Assembly (NCBI GenBank): GCA_949291375.1
Contig: CASEVI010000003.1
Span: 100,137-164,136 of the forward strand
Direction: 5' to 3'
From: an uncultured bacterium
GTDB lineage: Bacteria > Bacillota_I > Bacilli_A > RFN20 > CAG-826
Length of the DNA: 64,000 nt
Below are positions 1 to 8,273 of this stretch, piece after piece. The position numbers and the translations under genes were made by a program. Below the pieces are notes generated by a model. It saw nothing but the letters and a program-made list of their open reading frames with translations, made no database searches and was not told the origin of the DNA. Numbering within the stretch: position 1 is the stretch's first letter; every line of letters begins with the position of its first letter.

Positions 1-1377
1 TTCATTAAGGAAAAAATATTGAGAAATATATTTAGGAAAATAACCATCCTTAATTACTTCTTCAACAATATGAATTGCATAATTTGAATAGATAAAAGAT
101 TTTTGACAAGCAAAGTAGAAATAATTTTTAGCATATTCAATTAAAATCTTTCTAACTGAAATTTTATAAATTCCATTCCAATAATAATCTTTATAAATTT
201 TAAATTTATAACCAAAATAATATTCATTTTTTCTATTTGTTAAAGAATTATCAGCAACATTAAATCTTTTTTCTAACAATTCTTCTATTTGAGCATGATT
301 ATAAATCATTCCTTTAAAAGATAAATAATCGATATATTTTTCTAATCTTACAAAATTAAAATAAGGTAAATAAGATCTATATAAATAAAGATTATCTTCT
401 AATTCATATCGATAAATTTTGCTTTGCGTTAAAGCAAAATCCGTAATCATTGAAGTTTTATATCCTCCCATTAAACCATCGACTAAATTAATCATTCCTA
501 AATGGCGAGAACAAAAATCCATATTATTTCCTTCAAGTCTTAAAAGTCTTACCAATGCTCTAGCTTTTCTTCTTTTATCAATATATAGGTAAATAAGAAC
601 AATCCAGATAATTAATGGAACACTTATTAATATTGGATAAATTAGATAAATTGAAGAAAAAATAAATTTTAAAATTAAAATTAAATCAAAGGATGAAGAA
701 AATAAGAAGAAATAAGAAAAGAAATCTAAAATAATAGAAATAACATTTATATAAAAAAGAATTAAAAAAATATAACTTGTTAAAAATTTATGATCATTAA
801 TATATTCATAAAACTCTTTTATAAATATAAATACTGGATGAAAAACTTTATAATTAAATCTTTCTAATTTTAAATAATTATTCGTGTATCCAATTTTAGA
901 TATGTCCAGAGGATTAAAGAAAATTGATGAAAAAATAAGCTTCAAAGAAAAGATTAAAATAATCAATAAAACTAATAAATTTGCATAAGATAAAACATTT
1001 AATAATAATCCAAAATAATTAATAAACGATTCTAAATTAAAAACAATAAATATCCAATTTTTTAAATATTCAATAATTAATTCAATATTAAAAGGCAATA
1101 TAAATTTAGGAATGGCATCTAGCACTGGTGAACTAGATACCACTCCTAAATTTATATCAACAATTAAATCAAAAGTTGTATAAACACTATTTCCATCCAT
1201 CTTAAAAATAGATAAAAAATAATTTTTAATTGATTCAAAAAGGAATAAAAAAGAAAAACCAATCCTGTAAAAAGAGGAAAAAGAAAAAATGGATCCTAAA
1301 ATCAAAATCAAAAGAAGGATAAAAATAGCTAATAATAAATATTTTTTATTTTTAATAAAATTAACGATTGACTTCAT
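1..1377 (-). CDS. Membrane-anchored P-loop ATPase-like protein, C-terminus beyond window
   Basis: One reading frame stays open from an ATG at 1377 down to base 1, so about 459 residues are visible and the C-terminus lies outside. The N-terminal half is strongly hydrophobic with about four membrane segments (residues about 13-35, 125-155, 205-235, 245-275). At about residue 315 there is a degenerate Walker A (G-L-M-G-G-Y-K-T-S, Tyr where Gly is usual), followed by S-M-I-T-D-F-A-L. This layout resembles membrane ATPases of mobile elements (Zot/pI of filamentous phages, coupling-type ATPases of conjugative elements), but I cannot choose between them. It is the last gene seen of the minus-strand cluster and overlaps the gene upstream by 17 nt. 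Confidence 0.7.
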   Translation of the reverse strand, partial: MKSIVNFIKNKKYLLLAIFILLLILILGSIFSFSSFYRIGFSFLFLFESIKNYFLSIFKMDGNSVYTTFDLIVDINLGVVSSSPVLDAIPKFILPFNIELIIEYLKNWIFIVFNLESFINYFGLLLNVLSYANLLVLLIILIFSLKLIFSSIFFNPLDISKIGYTNNYLKLERFNYKVFHPVFIFIKEFYEYINDHKFLTSYIFLILFYINVISIILDFFSYFFLFSSSFDLILILKFIFSSIYLIYPILISVPLIIWIVLIYLYIDKRRKARALVRLLRLEGNNMDFCSRHLGMINLVDGLMGGYKTSMITDFALTQSKIYRYELEDNLYLYRSYLPYFNFVRLEKYIDYLSFKGMIYNHAQIEELLEKRFNVADNSLTNRKNEYYFGYKFKIYKDYYWNGIYKISVRKILIEYAKNYFYFACQKSFIYSNYAIHIVEEVIKDGYFPKYISQYFFLNE

Positions 1378-1699
1378 AAAAATAACAATTTCCTTCTATA
1401 AACCATAATTTAGAACTATTAATAACGAAAAAATTAAAGTCTTTACTACTTATTTTTCCTTCTTCTAAAGTGAATAAAAATGTCGATGAATTTTCTTTAG
1501 AATAATAAGAAGCTATTTCTTTATTAAAAAGAAAAACCATTGTTTCATCTTTATTCATATAATATTTATTTACTATTTCATCTAAAGAAACATGAATTCC
1601 AGAAGATAAATCGACTAGTGGCTTAATAAAATAAAAACCAATTATAAAAACTAAAATAATAGTTAAAATAATGAGTAAAAATTTATATTTATCTTTCAT
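1361..1699 (-). CDS. Small membrane-anchored protein, unknown function
   Basis: A 112-residue protein with one hydrophobic N-terminal segment (residues about 7-26), then a polar domain probably outside the cell. No family recognised. Its stop overlaps the start of the P-loop ATPase gene by 17 nt, so the two are probably translated together. It lies downstream of the cloverleaf element at 1764-1838. The N-terminal anchor plus short outer domain would fit an accessory subunit of a secretion or extrusion machine; this is inference from position only. Confidence 0.6.
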   Translation of the reverse strand: MKDKYKFLLIILTIILVFIIGFYFIKPLVDLSSGIHVSLDEIVNKYYMNKDETMVFLFNKEIASYYSKENSSTFLFTLEEGKISSKDFNFFVINSSKLWFIEGNCYFYEVNR

Positions 1700-1763
1700 T
1701 AAGCCACCAGTCCTTTAATTTGAAATAATTGATATTTATAGTTTTTTTTGCTAATATCTTTGT

Positions 1764-1838
1764 AGTAGGTGCCTAAATTTAAGGCTTAATCGCTATAATT
1801 TATTTATAGCCAAAGCTAAATAATTAGCTTTACCTACT
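1764..1838. repeat. Perfect four-way (cloverleaf) inverted-repeat structure
   Basis: Seven-bp outer stem (1764-1770 AGTAGGT with 1832-1838 ACCTACT) encloses three perfect hairpins: 1771-1785 (4 bp, GCCT/AGGC), 1792-1810 (7 bp, GCTATAA/TTATAGC) and 1812-1831 (8 bp, AAAGCTAA/TTAGCTTT). Spacers are 0, 6, 1 and 0 nt. The plan is like a tRNA cloverleaf, but it lacks T-loop and D-loop bases, so it is not a tRNA. A T-run follows on the plus strand, antisense to the genes. It overlaps the last 9 nt of the upstream gene. It could be a single-strand DNA signal (origin or packaging), a plus-strand terminator, or an RNA element. Confidence 0.7.
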
Positions 1839-2126
1839 TTTTTTATTATTCATTAACCAATTATCAATTTCTTTTTTATCTCTATCTGTAAAATAAAATT
1901 TTCTTTTATTTGCTTTTACACCAGATTTATCTTTATTTAAATATTTTCTTACATATGTTTTTTTACCAAACTTATTTGGTTTTTCTAATTCAATATACGA
2001 ATCACCAGATGGTTTATGAGTTAAATCCATATTTTCCCATATTTTTCCATCATCATTAATTGTTACAGCAGTATGTTTTCTTCTTCTATTAAAAAAGACA
2101 TCCCGTTTTTTTGATCTTTTAGCCAT
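1830..2126 (-). CDS. Small basic protein, family B copy 1, unknown function
   Basis: A 98-residue, very basic protein with Arg/Lys clusters at both ends and a middle containing T-H-K-P, Y-V-R-K-Y and F-T-D-R-D. It aligns by eye with the product of 7963-8271: a shared basic N-terminus, T-x-x-P, a Lys/Tyr-rich centre, (F/L)-T-D-x-D and a Lys-rich tail. The two are therefore paralogues within the element. Residue 8 is encoded by CGG, which may mean Trp in this genome. Both B genes are followed directly by a folded element preceded by AATAAAAAAAGT on the coding strand. Nucleic-acid binding is plausible from charge; function unknown. Confidence 0.6.
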   Translation of the reverse strand: MAKRSKKRDVFFNRRRKHTAVTINDDGKIWENMDLTHKPSGDSYIELEKPNKFGKKTYVRKYLNKDKSGVKANKRKFYFTDRDKKEIDNWLMNNKKSR

Positions 2127-2131
2127 AAACT

Positions 2132-3928
2132 TTATTTCCTTTTATTAGAAGATTTAGTTTTATATTTCTTCTTACCTTTAAATTTAGAAGCTATCCATTT
2201 AAAAGGTTTAACAAAAAGGAAATTAATAATGTCTTTAAAAGAAATACCTAATAAATTAAAAACAAAATTCAATAAAATAATTAAAATTATAATCAACACT
2301 ACACCAGCAACAATTTTCAAGAATTCAATTAACCCATAAAGAAAATCTTTACTAGGATTTTCTGGCTTTGTTGTATCAGAAACTATATCTAATGGATTAG
2401 AAATAGCTGGAATAATCTTTTTATTTCCTTCTTTTTCAAATGTTAAAGAAATAATATCAAAATCTAAAAATATACTTTGTTTTGATACATATCCATCTCT
2501 TCCAATCGCACTTAAATCACCATATCTATAATCTAATAATCCATAAGTAAAATAATCAGTTAATGAATACCTTAAAACATATGTTGATTCATTATTTTTT
2601 GATGAATTTAATACAAAATCATTAAATTCATCAATATCATCTTCATCGATAAATATTTCATCACTATTTTTCTTAGAATCAACTTTTTCAATTAAAGAAA
2701 CTTCTAATTCTTCATTTTTTCCAAAAACAGTATTCCAAAATCTATCCCAAGAAGAATTCCCTTCATAAATAAGAAGATTTTCATTATCTAAAGAAGAAAT
2801 ATTTATTTGATTGTAGCCTTCTTTATGACCTTCATCTATACCATCAAATAAATCATTTGAAATTCCTTTATAATTAGATCCTAAATAATAAGATTTATCA
2901 TAATCATAAATATAATTTAATATTTCTTCAGAAGAAATTTCTTTTTCACCATTTTCACCACCATCAAATAAAATTGTTATTAAATTATTCTTTTCAAATG
3001 GTAGAAATAAATCAGAAGCTTCAAATCCTGCACCCTCAAAAGTATAATATTCGGTATTTGTATTAATTTCACCTTGATAATCAAATAATAATGCAAATTC
3101 TGGATGATTATCTTTAGTTGTTTTAACACCAACATAATCTTTTAAAGTTTCGTAAACATTTGATTTTATTACAACAATATCAGCTAATCTATATTCATAG
3201 TATTCAGCATTAATATTTGTTAATTCACCATATTTATCTAAATAATCATTTGGAATAGAGAAATAAACAGAATTTAAATCTTTTTGCTTAAAATCACCTA
3301 CATTATCATGAAAACGATAATAAGAAGAATGAACATCCAAATCCAAAGTTGTTAATTCTTCATATTTTCTAGATAATGTCGAAACACTATTTCCATTTAT
3401 TCCTTTAGCATATCCTTTATAGTAAGCTTCTTGACCTATTTTAAATTCAGTAGCATTTCTTTCGCCTTGCTTTAATAATTCAATTCCACCGATTTTATAA
3501 ATTCTTTCATTTTTATCTAATCTATCTAAAATAACTTTTTTATTTGTATTGTTTAAAACAACTTCAAACTTATAAACATTCTTCTCTTTTTCTAGAAACT
3601 TTAAACTATACTTTTGGTAGTAATCAATACTACCAAAAGATATAGATATTTTATTTAAAGATACGCCGCTAGTTAATTTAAATGATGATGGCAATGCTAA
3701 ATAAATTAATAAAGAAAATTTACTATCATCACCATAACAATATTCATAAAAATCAATTAAAGTTACATTAGAAACTAAATTAAAATCATTTACATTAAAC
3801 TCTGAATTATTAAAATCTTCACTAATTGAAGACGTTGATATTAATGGATCATAATTTTTAAAACCAATTAATCCAGTAGAATTAGCTAAAATAGTTAATA
3901 CAATAAATCCTTTATTTAACCAAACCAT
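2132..3928 (-). CDS. Large exported protein with C-terminal membrane anchor
   Basis: About 598 residues if it starts at the ATG at 3928, which directly follows the upstream stop; a TTG at 3940 is possible. It has an N-terminal hydrophobic signal (residues about 2-20), a long acidic, Tyr- and Asn-rich extracellular region, then a strong membrane segment near residues 540-570 and a very basic tail ending in the cytoplasm. This signal–ectodomain–C-terminal-anchor plan is seen in adsorption proteins of filamentous phages and in many surface proteins. No family recognised. It sits between the Cys-rich secreted protein gene and basic gene B1, with no gaps, in one operon. Confidence 0.6.
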   Translation of the reverse strand: MVWLNKGFIVLTILANSTGLIGFKNYDPLISTSSISEDFNNSEFNVNDFNLVSNVTLIDFYEYCYGDDSKFSLLIYLALPSSFKLTSGVSLNKISISFGSIDYYQKYSLKFLEKEKNVYKFEVVLNNTNKKVILDRLDKNERIYKIGGIELLKQGERNATEFKIGQEAYYKGYAKGINGNSVSTLSRKYEELTTLDLDVHSSYYRFHDNVGDFKQKDLNSVYFSIPNDYLDKYGELTNINAEYYEYRLADIVVIKSNVYETLKDYVGVKTTKDNHPEFALLFDYQGEINTNTEYYTFEGAGFEASDLFLPFEKNNLITILFDGGENGEKEISSEEILNYIYDYDKSYYLGSNYKGISNDLFDGIDEGHKEGYNQINISSLDNENLLIYEGNSSWDRFWNTVFGKNEELEVSLIEKVDSKKNSDEIFIDEDDIDEFNDFVLNSSKNNESTYVLRYSLTDYFTYGLLDYRYGDLSAIGRDGYVSKQSIFLDFDIISLTFEKEGNKKIIPAISNPLDIVSDTTKPENPSKDFLYGLIEFLKIVAGVVLIIILIILLNFVFNLLGISFKDIINFLFVKPFKWIASKFKGKKKYKTKSSNKRK

Positions 3929-3929
3929 A

Positions 3930-5039
3930 CTAATTATCAAAATCCGATTTTGTCAAATCAAGGTAATCTCCTTTTTCAACTAAAACATTTTGTTTAACAA
4001 TTTCTAAAGTTTCAGGATTTTCCCAAAATTCAACTTTTTTATAGAATCCATCACCACCACATTGAATATTTGAACATTCAGCACAATTTAAATAATCACT
4101 CCATTTCATTTCTAGACCACAGGCATGGCATAAGATTTGATAAAAATGATTATATTGACTTAAATCTTCATCTGGATTTTCAGGTTCTTCAATCTCATCG
4201 GCTTTTTCATAAATATATAAATCACAATGAGTTCCTTGAATTGAGGATAAATCATAATCAATTAATACATCTCTAGGAATAGTTTGATCACTAGCCCAAA
4301 CTGAAGATAAAACATATTGTAAGGTAACTGATGATGAAACATTTTTAACGACATAAGATTGTCCACCTAAATAACCATCATCATCGTTTTTATAATCAAC
4401 ATATAACAAAACACTTAAATCGAAATTTTTATTATCTTCCTCATCCTCTAATGGTTTTCCATTATATAAATAAACTCCAAAATTCAACCCATCCATATAT
4501 GAAGAAGAAAAATTTAAATTATAATCATTAAATTTTGTATATTTTTCTTTCAATAAATTGAAAGCATTCGTAATAGACAATTCATAATCTAAAACATCGT
4601 TAATCGTATAAATTTGATCATGATTATAAGAACCATCTATTCCTTCATTTGACAAATAAACATCAACATTTATATCAAAAAATTTAGCTTCATCATCATT
4701 ATTATTTTCATCTTCCTTTAAATAATAGAAATTAACAATTAAATCCTCTTTAATATTAATGTTCCAGGAAGTTATATCTTTTTTATAATATTTATAACCT
4801 TCAATATTAATTTTATAATCACTAAGATTTAAAAGATAACCATCATCAACTTCAAAACTACTACCTAAATTCAAATCTATAACATCATCTTTATAATAAT
4901 TAATTGAAACATGATGTTTTTCCTTTACCTCTTCTTTAGGATTAGATAATTCATACATTCCATATCCCAAACCACCAATAGCTCCAACACATAAAATTGA
5001 AGCTAATAAACCTAAAACTAATTTAATATTCTTTTTCAT
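3930..5039 (-). CDS. Exported protein with C-terminal Cys-rich zinc-ribbon-like motif
   Basis: A 369-residue protein with an N-terminal hydrophobic segment (residues about 6-30), then an acidic Asp/Asn/Tyr-rich ectodomain. Near the C-terminus is a Cys cluster with the plan C-H-A-C, spacer, C-A-E-C, then N-I-Q-C-G-G-D-G. The same C-H-A-C ... N-I-x-C-G-G-D-G signature occurs in the next gene upstream (5048-6412), so the two are likely partners or share a fold. Four or more paired Cys suggest a zinc ribbon outside the membrane, which is unusual. The signal region lacks a clean lipobox. Function unknown. Confidence 0.6.
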   Translation of the reverse strand: MKKNIKLVLGLLASILCVGAIGGLGYGMYELSNPKEEVKEKHHVSINYYKDDVIDLNLGSSFEVDDGYLLNLSDYKINIEGYKYYKKDITSWNINIKEDLIVNFYYLKEDENNNDDEAKFFDINVDVYLSNEGIDGSYNHDQIYTINDVLDYELSITNAFNLLKEKYTKFNDYNLNFSSSYMDGLNFGVYLYNGKPLEDEEDNKNFDLSVLLYVDYKNDDDGYLGGQSYVVKNVSSSVTLQYVLSSVWASDQTIPRDVLIDYDLSSIQGTHCDLYIYEKADEIEEPENPDEDLSQYNHFYQILCHACGLEMKWSDYLNCAECSNIQCGGDGFYKKVEFWENPETLEIVKQNVLVEKGDYLDLTKSDFDN

Positions 5040-5047
5040 AATTTTAC

Positions 5048-6412
5048 CTACGCATTGCTAACTTTATTAAATACTTCAGTCTGATAAGAACATCTTGAAC
5101 ATTGTTGAATTTCATATACATTTGCTTTCCCATCTCCACCACAATTAATATTTGTGCATTCATAAGATTTTGTAGAAGAATTATAGGAAAGTAAAAGATT
5201 ACAAGCATGACAATACCTTTTATATGTATATGTATGTTCTAAAGCATGACCTAATGCACTTATGGTTGTACCACCACTTGTAGATGAACATCTAGAACAT
5301 TTATATTTAGCAGTTTTCCCACTACTTGTACATGTAGCACTTGTACCCGAAGAAACTAAAACTGAATAATCATGTCCTAAAGCATCTATCGTTTCAGTAT
5401 CAATATCCGTTATTGTCTTCATTGACCTTGTTCCTCCTGAATAATAAACATCGCCACAATATTCACATGTATGTTTATATTCAGTTGTATAGTGATAATA
5501 TGTTCCTGTTCTTGTTCTTTTTTTAGTTCCAGATGTTGTACAAGTGGCTGCTTTAGTTGTAGTCCAACTACCCCAACTGCCCCAAGAAGTAGTTGTATCA
5601 TAAGCATTCTTATAAACAGTTTGAGTGTAAGAATGAGAACCATTATTAGTTGTATAAGAAGCATAAACAGGTATTGTTAATGCTTTATCTTCATGACCTT
5701 CTGGAGTAATAGTAAGTTCAATCGATGAAGAATTAACTGCACTATTCATTCTTATATAATTTCCACTAATAACGACTCCACTTCCACTAACACTATAAGA
5801 TACTGGAACACTTTCACTCATCTCATAAAGTGAAGTTAATAAAACTAGATTATCATAACTAAATGAATATGAACTCATTCCTGGACAACTTTTAGATCTT
5901 GTTCCAGTTAATTCAATTTCACTAACTAAAGGTGTAATTTCAAAATTATCTTTATAAATTGCTTTACAAGAATAAGATATATTTTCAAAATAAACACTTC
6001 TTGCAGTAATAGTTATTTCGCCTTCAAAAGGTGCTAAACAAACTAATGTAGCAATTGATGAATCATTACTATCAACATCAATTCTTACAACACTAGGATT
6101 TGAAGATTCCCAAATAGTATCAGTTAAACAACCTTCAGGTTGATAATTAGCCTTAACAGTAACTTCACCATATTCAGATGAACTTGTCGCCATTGTTCTA
6201 TTAAATGAGAGAGTAGAAGGTAAGCCAATAATTGGTTTACCTTCTACTTCATTATGATTATGTTCATTTTCACATATTGTAGAAGAACAACAATCATCAC
6301 AATTTAATAAAGAATCATTATTTATAGATGAAACATTAGATGAAGAAATATTTAATAAAGAAGAAAGAAATGCAAAGCAATAAACTGATAAATTTCTTAA
6401 TACTTTATTCAT
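5048..6412 (-). CDS. Secreted Ig-like and Cys-repeat surface protein
   Basis: About 454 residues from the ATG at 6412, which has an AGGTGA ribosome site 6 nt upstream; a GTG at 6421 is also in frame. It has an N-terminal signal segment. A bacterial Ig-like (BIG2-type) stretch follows around residues 75-150 (W-E-S-S-N-P-S-V ... I-T-A-R-S). The C-terminal half carries Thr/Ser-rich repeats with A-L-G-H and C-x-x-C units, as in clostridial surface proteins, and ends with C-H-A-C ... C-T-N-I-N-C-G-G-D-G plus one more C-x-x-C. Likely extracellular adhesion or structural role; inference from domain types. Confidence 0.65.
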   Translation of the reverse strand: MNKVLRNLSVYCFAFLSSLLNISSSNVSSINNDSLLNCDDCCSSTICENEHNHNEVEGKPIIGLPSTLSFNRTMATSSSEYGEVTVKANYQPEGCLTDTIWESSNPSVVRIDVDSNDSSIATLVCLAPFEGEITITARSVYFENISYSCKAIYKDNFEITPLVSEIELTGTRSKSCPGMSSYSFSYDNLVLLTSLYEMSESVPVSYSVSGSGVVISGNYIRMNSAVNSSSIELTITPEGHEDKALTIPVYASYTTNNGSHSYTQTVYKNAYDTTTSWGSWGSWTTTKAATCTTSGTKKRTRTGTYYHYTTEYKHTCEYCGDVYYSGGTRSMKTITDIDTETIDALGHDYSVLVSSGTSATCTSSGKTAKYKCSRCSSTSGGTTISALGHALEHTYTYKRYCHACNLLLSYNSSTKSYECTNINCGGDGKANVYEIQQCSRCSYQTEVFNKVSNA

Positions 6413-6421
6413 ACATTTCAC

Positions 6422-7540
6422 CTAATTTTTACCTATCTCAATATCACTACCATCACCAATTTGTACTGATTCAGGATAAATAACTGTTTCTGGTTCAATA
6501 TCTAAATTAATACTCTTAGAATAAGAACCTTTTGTTGCAGTGATTTTAAAATCACCTGAACAAGCTTTTAACTTAGCATTCATTGCATTTCTTCCTGCTC
6601 CAGTTAAAACATTTACACCAGTGAAATTACCAGCAGCTGAATAGAACTCATTAATTGAAAATTCTGTGCCATTTCCATTTGTTCCATCATTTTTCTTAAA
6701 ATCATAATTAATTGTATAATCACTAATTAATGATGAATAAGATACAGAAACAGGACTTTCATCAACTTGTTCAATTGTTCCAGCTGAATAAGTTGGTTCA
6801 ACCGTATAAGTTAATATATCACCATTATTTAAAACTTTATCTTCTACTGCTCCAGTTAAAGTTAAATTTAAACCTGTTAATTGTTTATAAAAATTAACTG
6901 AACATGTTGCTGTTACAGGAAGAATATCATTTGCTGTAGCTGTAACTTTTAAAGTTGCAGTATGATTAAATGCGGCTAAAACTTTAACAGTTACATTTTT
7001 AGTATTAGCATTTTCTAAAACGATATAATTAGAAATATCATCGCTTCCAGTCCATGATATTTCCCAAACAAATTCTGTAAATTCTTCAGCTTCAATAGGT
7101 TCAACTTCAGCATTTAATGTAATTATTTGAGGATAAGTAATTGATGTTCCTGCAGCTAATGGTTTAACATCATTAAACCCTCTTGCTGAAACTCCATTTC
7201 TTCGAACTGATTTATCTTCTTCATAAGTAAGAGTATCAACTACTTCTTCCTTATTCATATCATCATCAGATCTAGAATTACCGAAATTTAATGAACCTGA
7301 AGGAATCTTATAAGTTTTAGTAGTATCAGTTTTATCAACATCTAAACTTTCTAATCTTTCTGTTGTTGAAACTTCACCTTCTTCTTTTCCATCGTTAATT
7401 AAATCTTCAAAATTACTTCCCCAATTTTCAGTATTCCAATCACTAAATCCTTTTGAGGCAACTCCTAAAGCACCAACTCCAGCTGCAACAACTAAAAGTG
7501 CAACTGTACATCCGATAATTGTTTTTGTTTTATTTTTCAT
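6422..7540 (-). CDS. Exported Ig-like domain protein
   Basis: A 372-residue protein with an N-terminal hydrophobic signal or anchor (residues about 7-29) and then beta-rich Ig-like (BIG2-like) stretches at about residues 135-220 and 225-360. No Cys cluster, unlike its two downstream neighbours. It is the first of the three exported proteins in the operon; its stop codon abuts the ribosome-binding site of the next gene. The order (Ig-like protein, Cys-rich protein, Cys-rich protein, large anchored protein) suggests a multi-part surface structure. The precise role is unknown. Confidence 0.6.
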   Translation of the reverse strand: MKNKTKTIIGCTVALLVVAAGVGALGVASKGFSDWNTENWGSNFEDLINDGKEEGEVSTTERLESLDVDKTDTTKTYKIPSGSLNFGNSRSDDDMNKEEVVDTLTYEEDKSVRRNGVSARGFNDVKPLAAGTSITYPQIITLNAEVEPIEAEEFTEFVWEISWTGSDDISNYIVLENANTKNVTVKVLAAFNHTATLKVTATANDILPVTATCSVNFYKQLTGLNLTLTGAVEDKVLNNGDILTYTVEPTYSAGTIEQVDESPVSVSYSSLISDYTINYDFKKNDGTNGNGTEFSINEFYSAAGNFTGVNVLTGAGRNAMNAKLKACSGDFKITATKGSYSKSINLDIEPETVIYPESVQIGDGSDIEIGKN

Positions 7541-7583
7541 TTTCTTAAATTAAATCTCACTTTCCACCAGTGTAATAATTAAT

Positions 7584-7805
7584 TTATTTTCTTCTTTTAT
7601 TTTTTCTAGCTAATCTTCTAGCTTGTTTAATTTGTTTTTTATTACTCCTATAATTCTGTAAATGTAAAGCATATTCATAATTCTGATGATTTTTCATAAC
7701 TTTATTAAAAGTTTCCCGGTCACCTTTTTTAGAAGCTTCTTCTAACTTTCTTTCACTCTCATGATATTTACCTTCTAAATGCTTTCTAGGAGTATATTTA
7801 GCCAT
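7584..7805 (-). CDS. Small basic protein, family A copy 1, unknown function
   Basis: About 73 residues from the ATG at 7805 (M-A-K-Y-T-P-R); the frame is open upstream to 7883, with other ATGs there, so the start is uncertain. Highly charged and helical, with a Lys/Arg-rich tail. It resembles the broken gene at 8274-8576 (acidic helix, N-Y/N-H motif, Lys-rich tail), so an A+B gene pair seems to occur more than once in the element. One codon (residue about 28) is CGG, read as Arg in the standard code but possibly Trp here. Function unknown. Confidence 0.45.
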   Translation of the reverse strand: MAKYTPRKHLEGKYHESERKLEEASKKGDRETFNKVMKNHQNYEYALHLQNYRSNKKQIKQARRLARKNKRRK

Positions 7806-7900
7806 ATTTCTTTGAATCGAACTAAATAAATGAAAATTCTTTAAATTCATAATTTTATAAAAATATTGCATATAGATTTTCATTATGATTAAATAATTTT

Positions 7901-7954
7901 AGTGCCAATTACTTATTGCCTGTATTTATTAATACGGGCTGAATTCATGGCACT
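7901..7954. repeat. Nested inverted-repeat element downstream of B copy 2
   Basis: Outer stem 7901-7907 (AGTGCCA) with 7948-7954 (TGGCACT). The inner hairpin is 7918-7926 (GCCTGTATT) with 7931-7939 (AATACGGGC), 9 bp with one G-T pair and a 4-nt loop. Plus-strand T7 follows at once. Like the cloverleaf at 1764-1838, it lies just 3' of a B-family gene and its T-run faces the antisense direction. Either a plus-strand terminator or a structural DNA signal. Confidence 0.6.
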
Positions 7955-7962
7955 TTTTTTAT

Positions 7963-8271
7963 TTATTTTTTCTTTTTATTAGAAAGATAATCTAATATTT
8001 TCTTCAAATCTGAATCAGTTAAGAAATAAGAATCTTGAACTTTTCCATATTCTTTCTTATTTCTTTTATACACTCGTCTTTGAAAATAACATGGTTTTTT
8101 ACTATTAGGTTTTATATTCCTATCAAGTTTTACATTACTGCTTTTAGCCCTCTTTGGGACAGAAGTAAATTGAATAGACTTATAATCATTTTTAACTTCA
8201 TCAATAATATAATTAGGATGACCACCTTTCTTTAACTTTCTAAAATGAAAATCTTTTTTATTTTTATAAAT
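7963..8271 (-). CDS. Small basic protein, family B copy 2, probable ATT start
   Basis: The frame encodes about 102 residues ending in a Lys-rich tail. There is no ATG, GTG or TTG near the start. A perfect AGGAGG (8280-8285) lies 8 nt before an in-frame ATT at 8271, which is the best start; an ATA at 8277 is too close. The body matches the product of 1830-2126 in layout (basic N-terminus, T-x-x-P, Lys/Tyr-rich centre, L-T-D-S-D, Lys tail), so it is a paralogue. The gene follows the broken gene 8274-8576 directly, with a 4-nt spacing or overlap typical of coupled translation. Confidence 0.5.
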   Translation of the reverse strand: MYKNKKDFHFRKLKKGGHPNYIIDEVKNDYKSIQFTSVPKRAKSSNVKLDRNIKPNSKKPCYFQRRVYKRNKKEYGKVQDSYFLTDSDLKKILDYLSNKKKK

Positions 8272-8273
8272 AT

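Noticed and set aside
1764..1838. tRNA-like cloverleaf as a real tRNA
   Set aside because: Stem lengths and zero-length spacers do not fit, there is no T-loop or D-loop consensus and no CCA; only the shape is similar.
4070..4276. Plus-strand frame of 68 codons
   Set aside because: Lies antisense to the Cys-rich exported protein gene; His-rich low-complexity translation is typical of a shadow frame.
8035..8235. Plus-strand frame of 66 codons
   Set aside because: It is antisense to the well-supported B-family gene with AGGAGG and shows only hydrophobic shadow composition.
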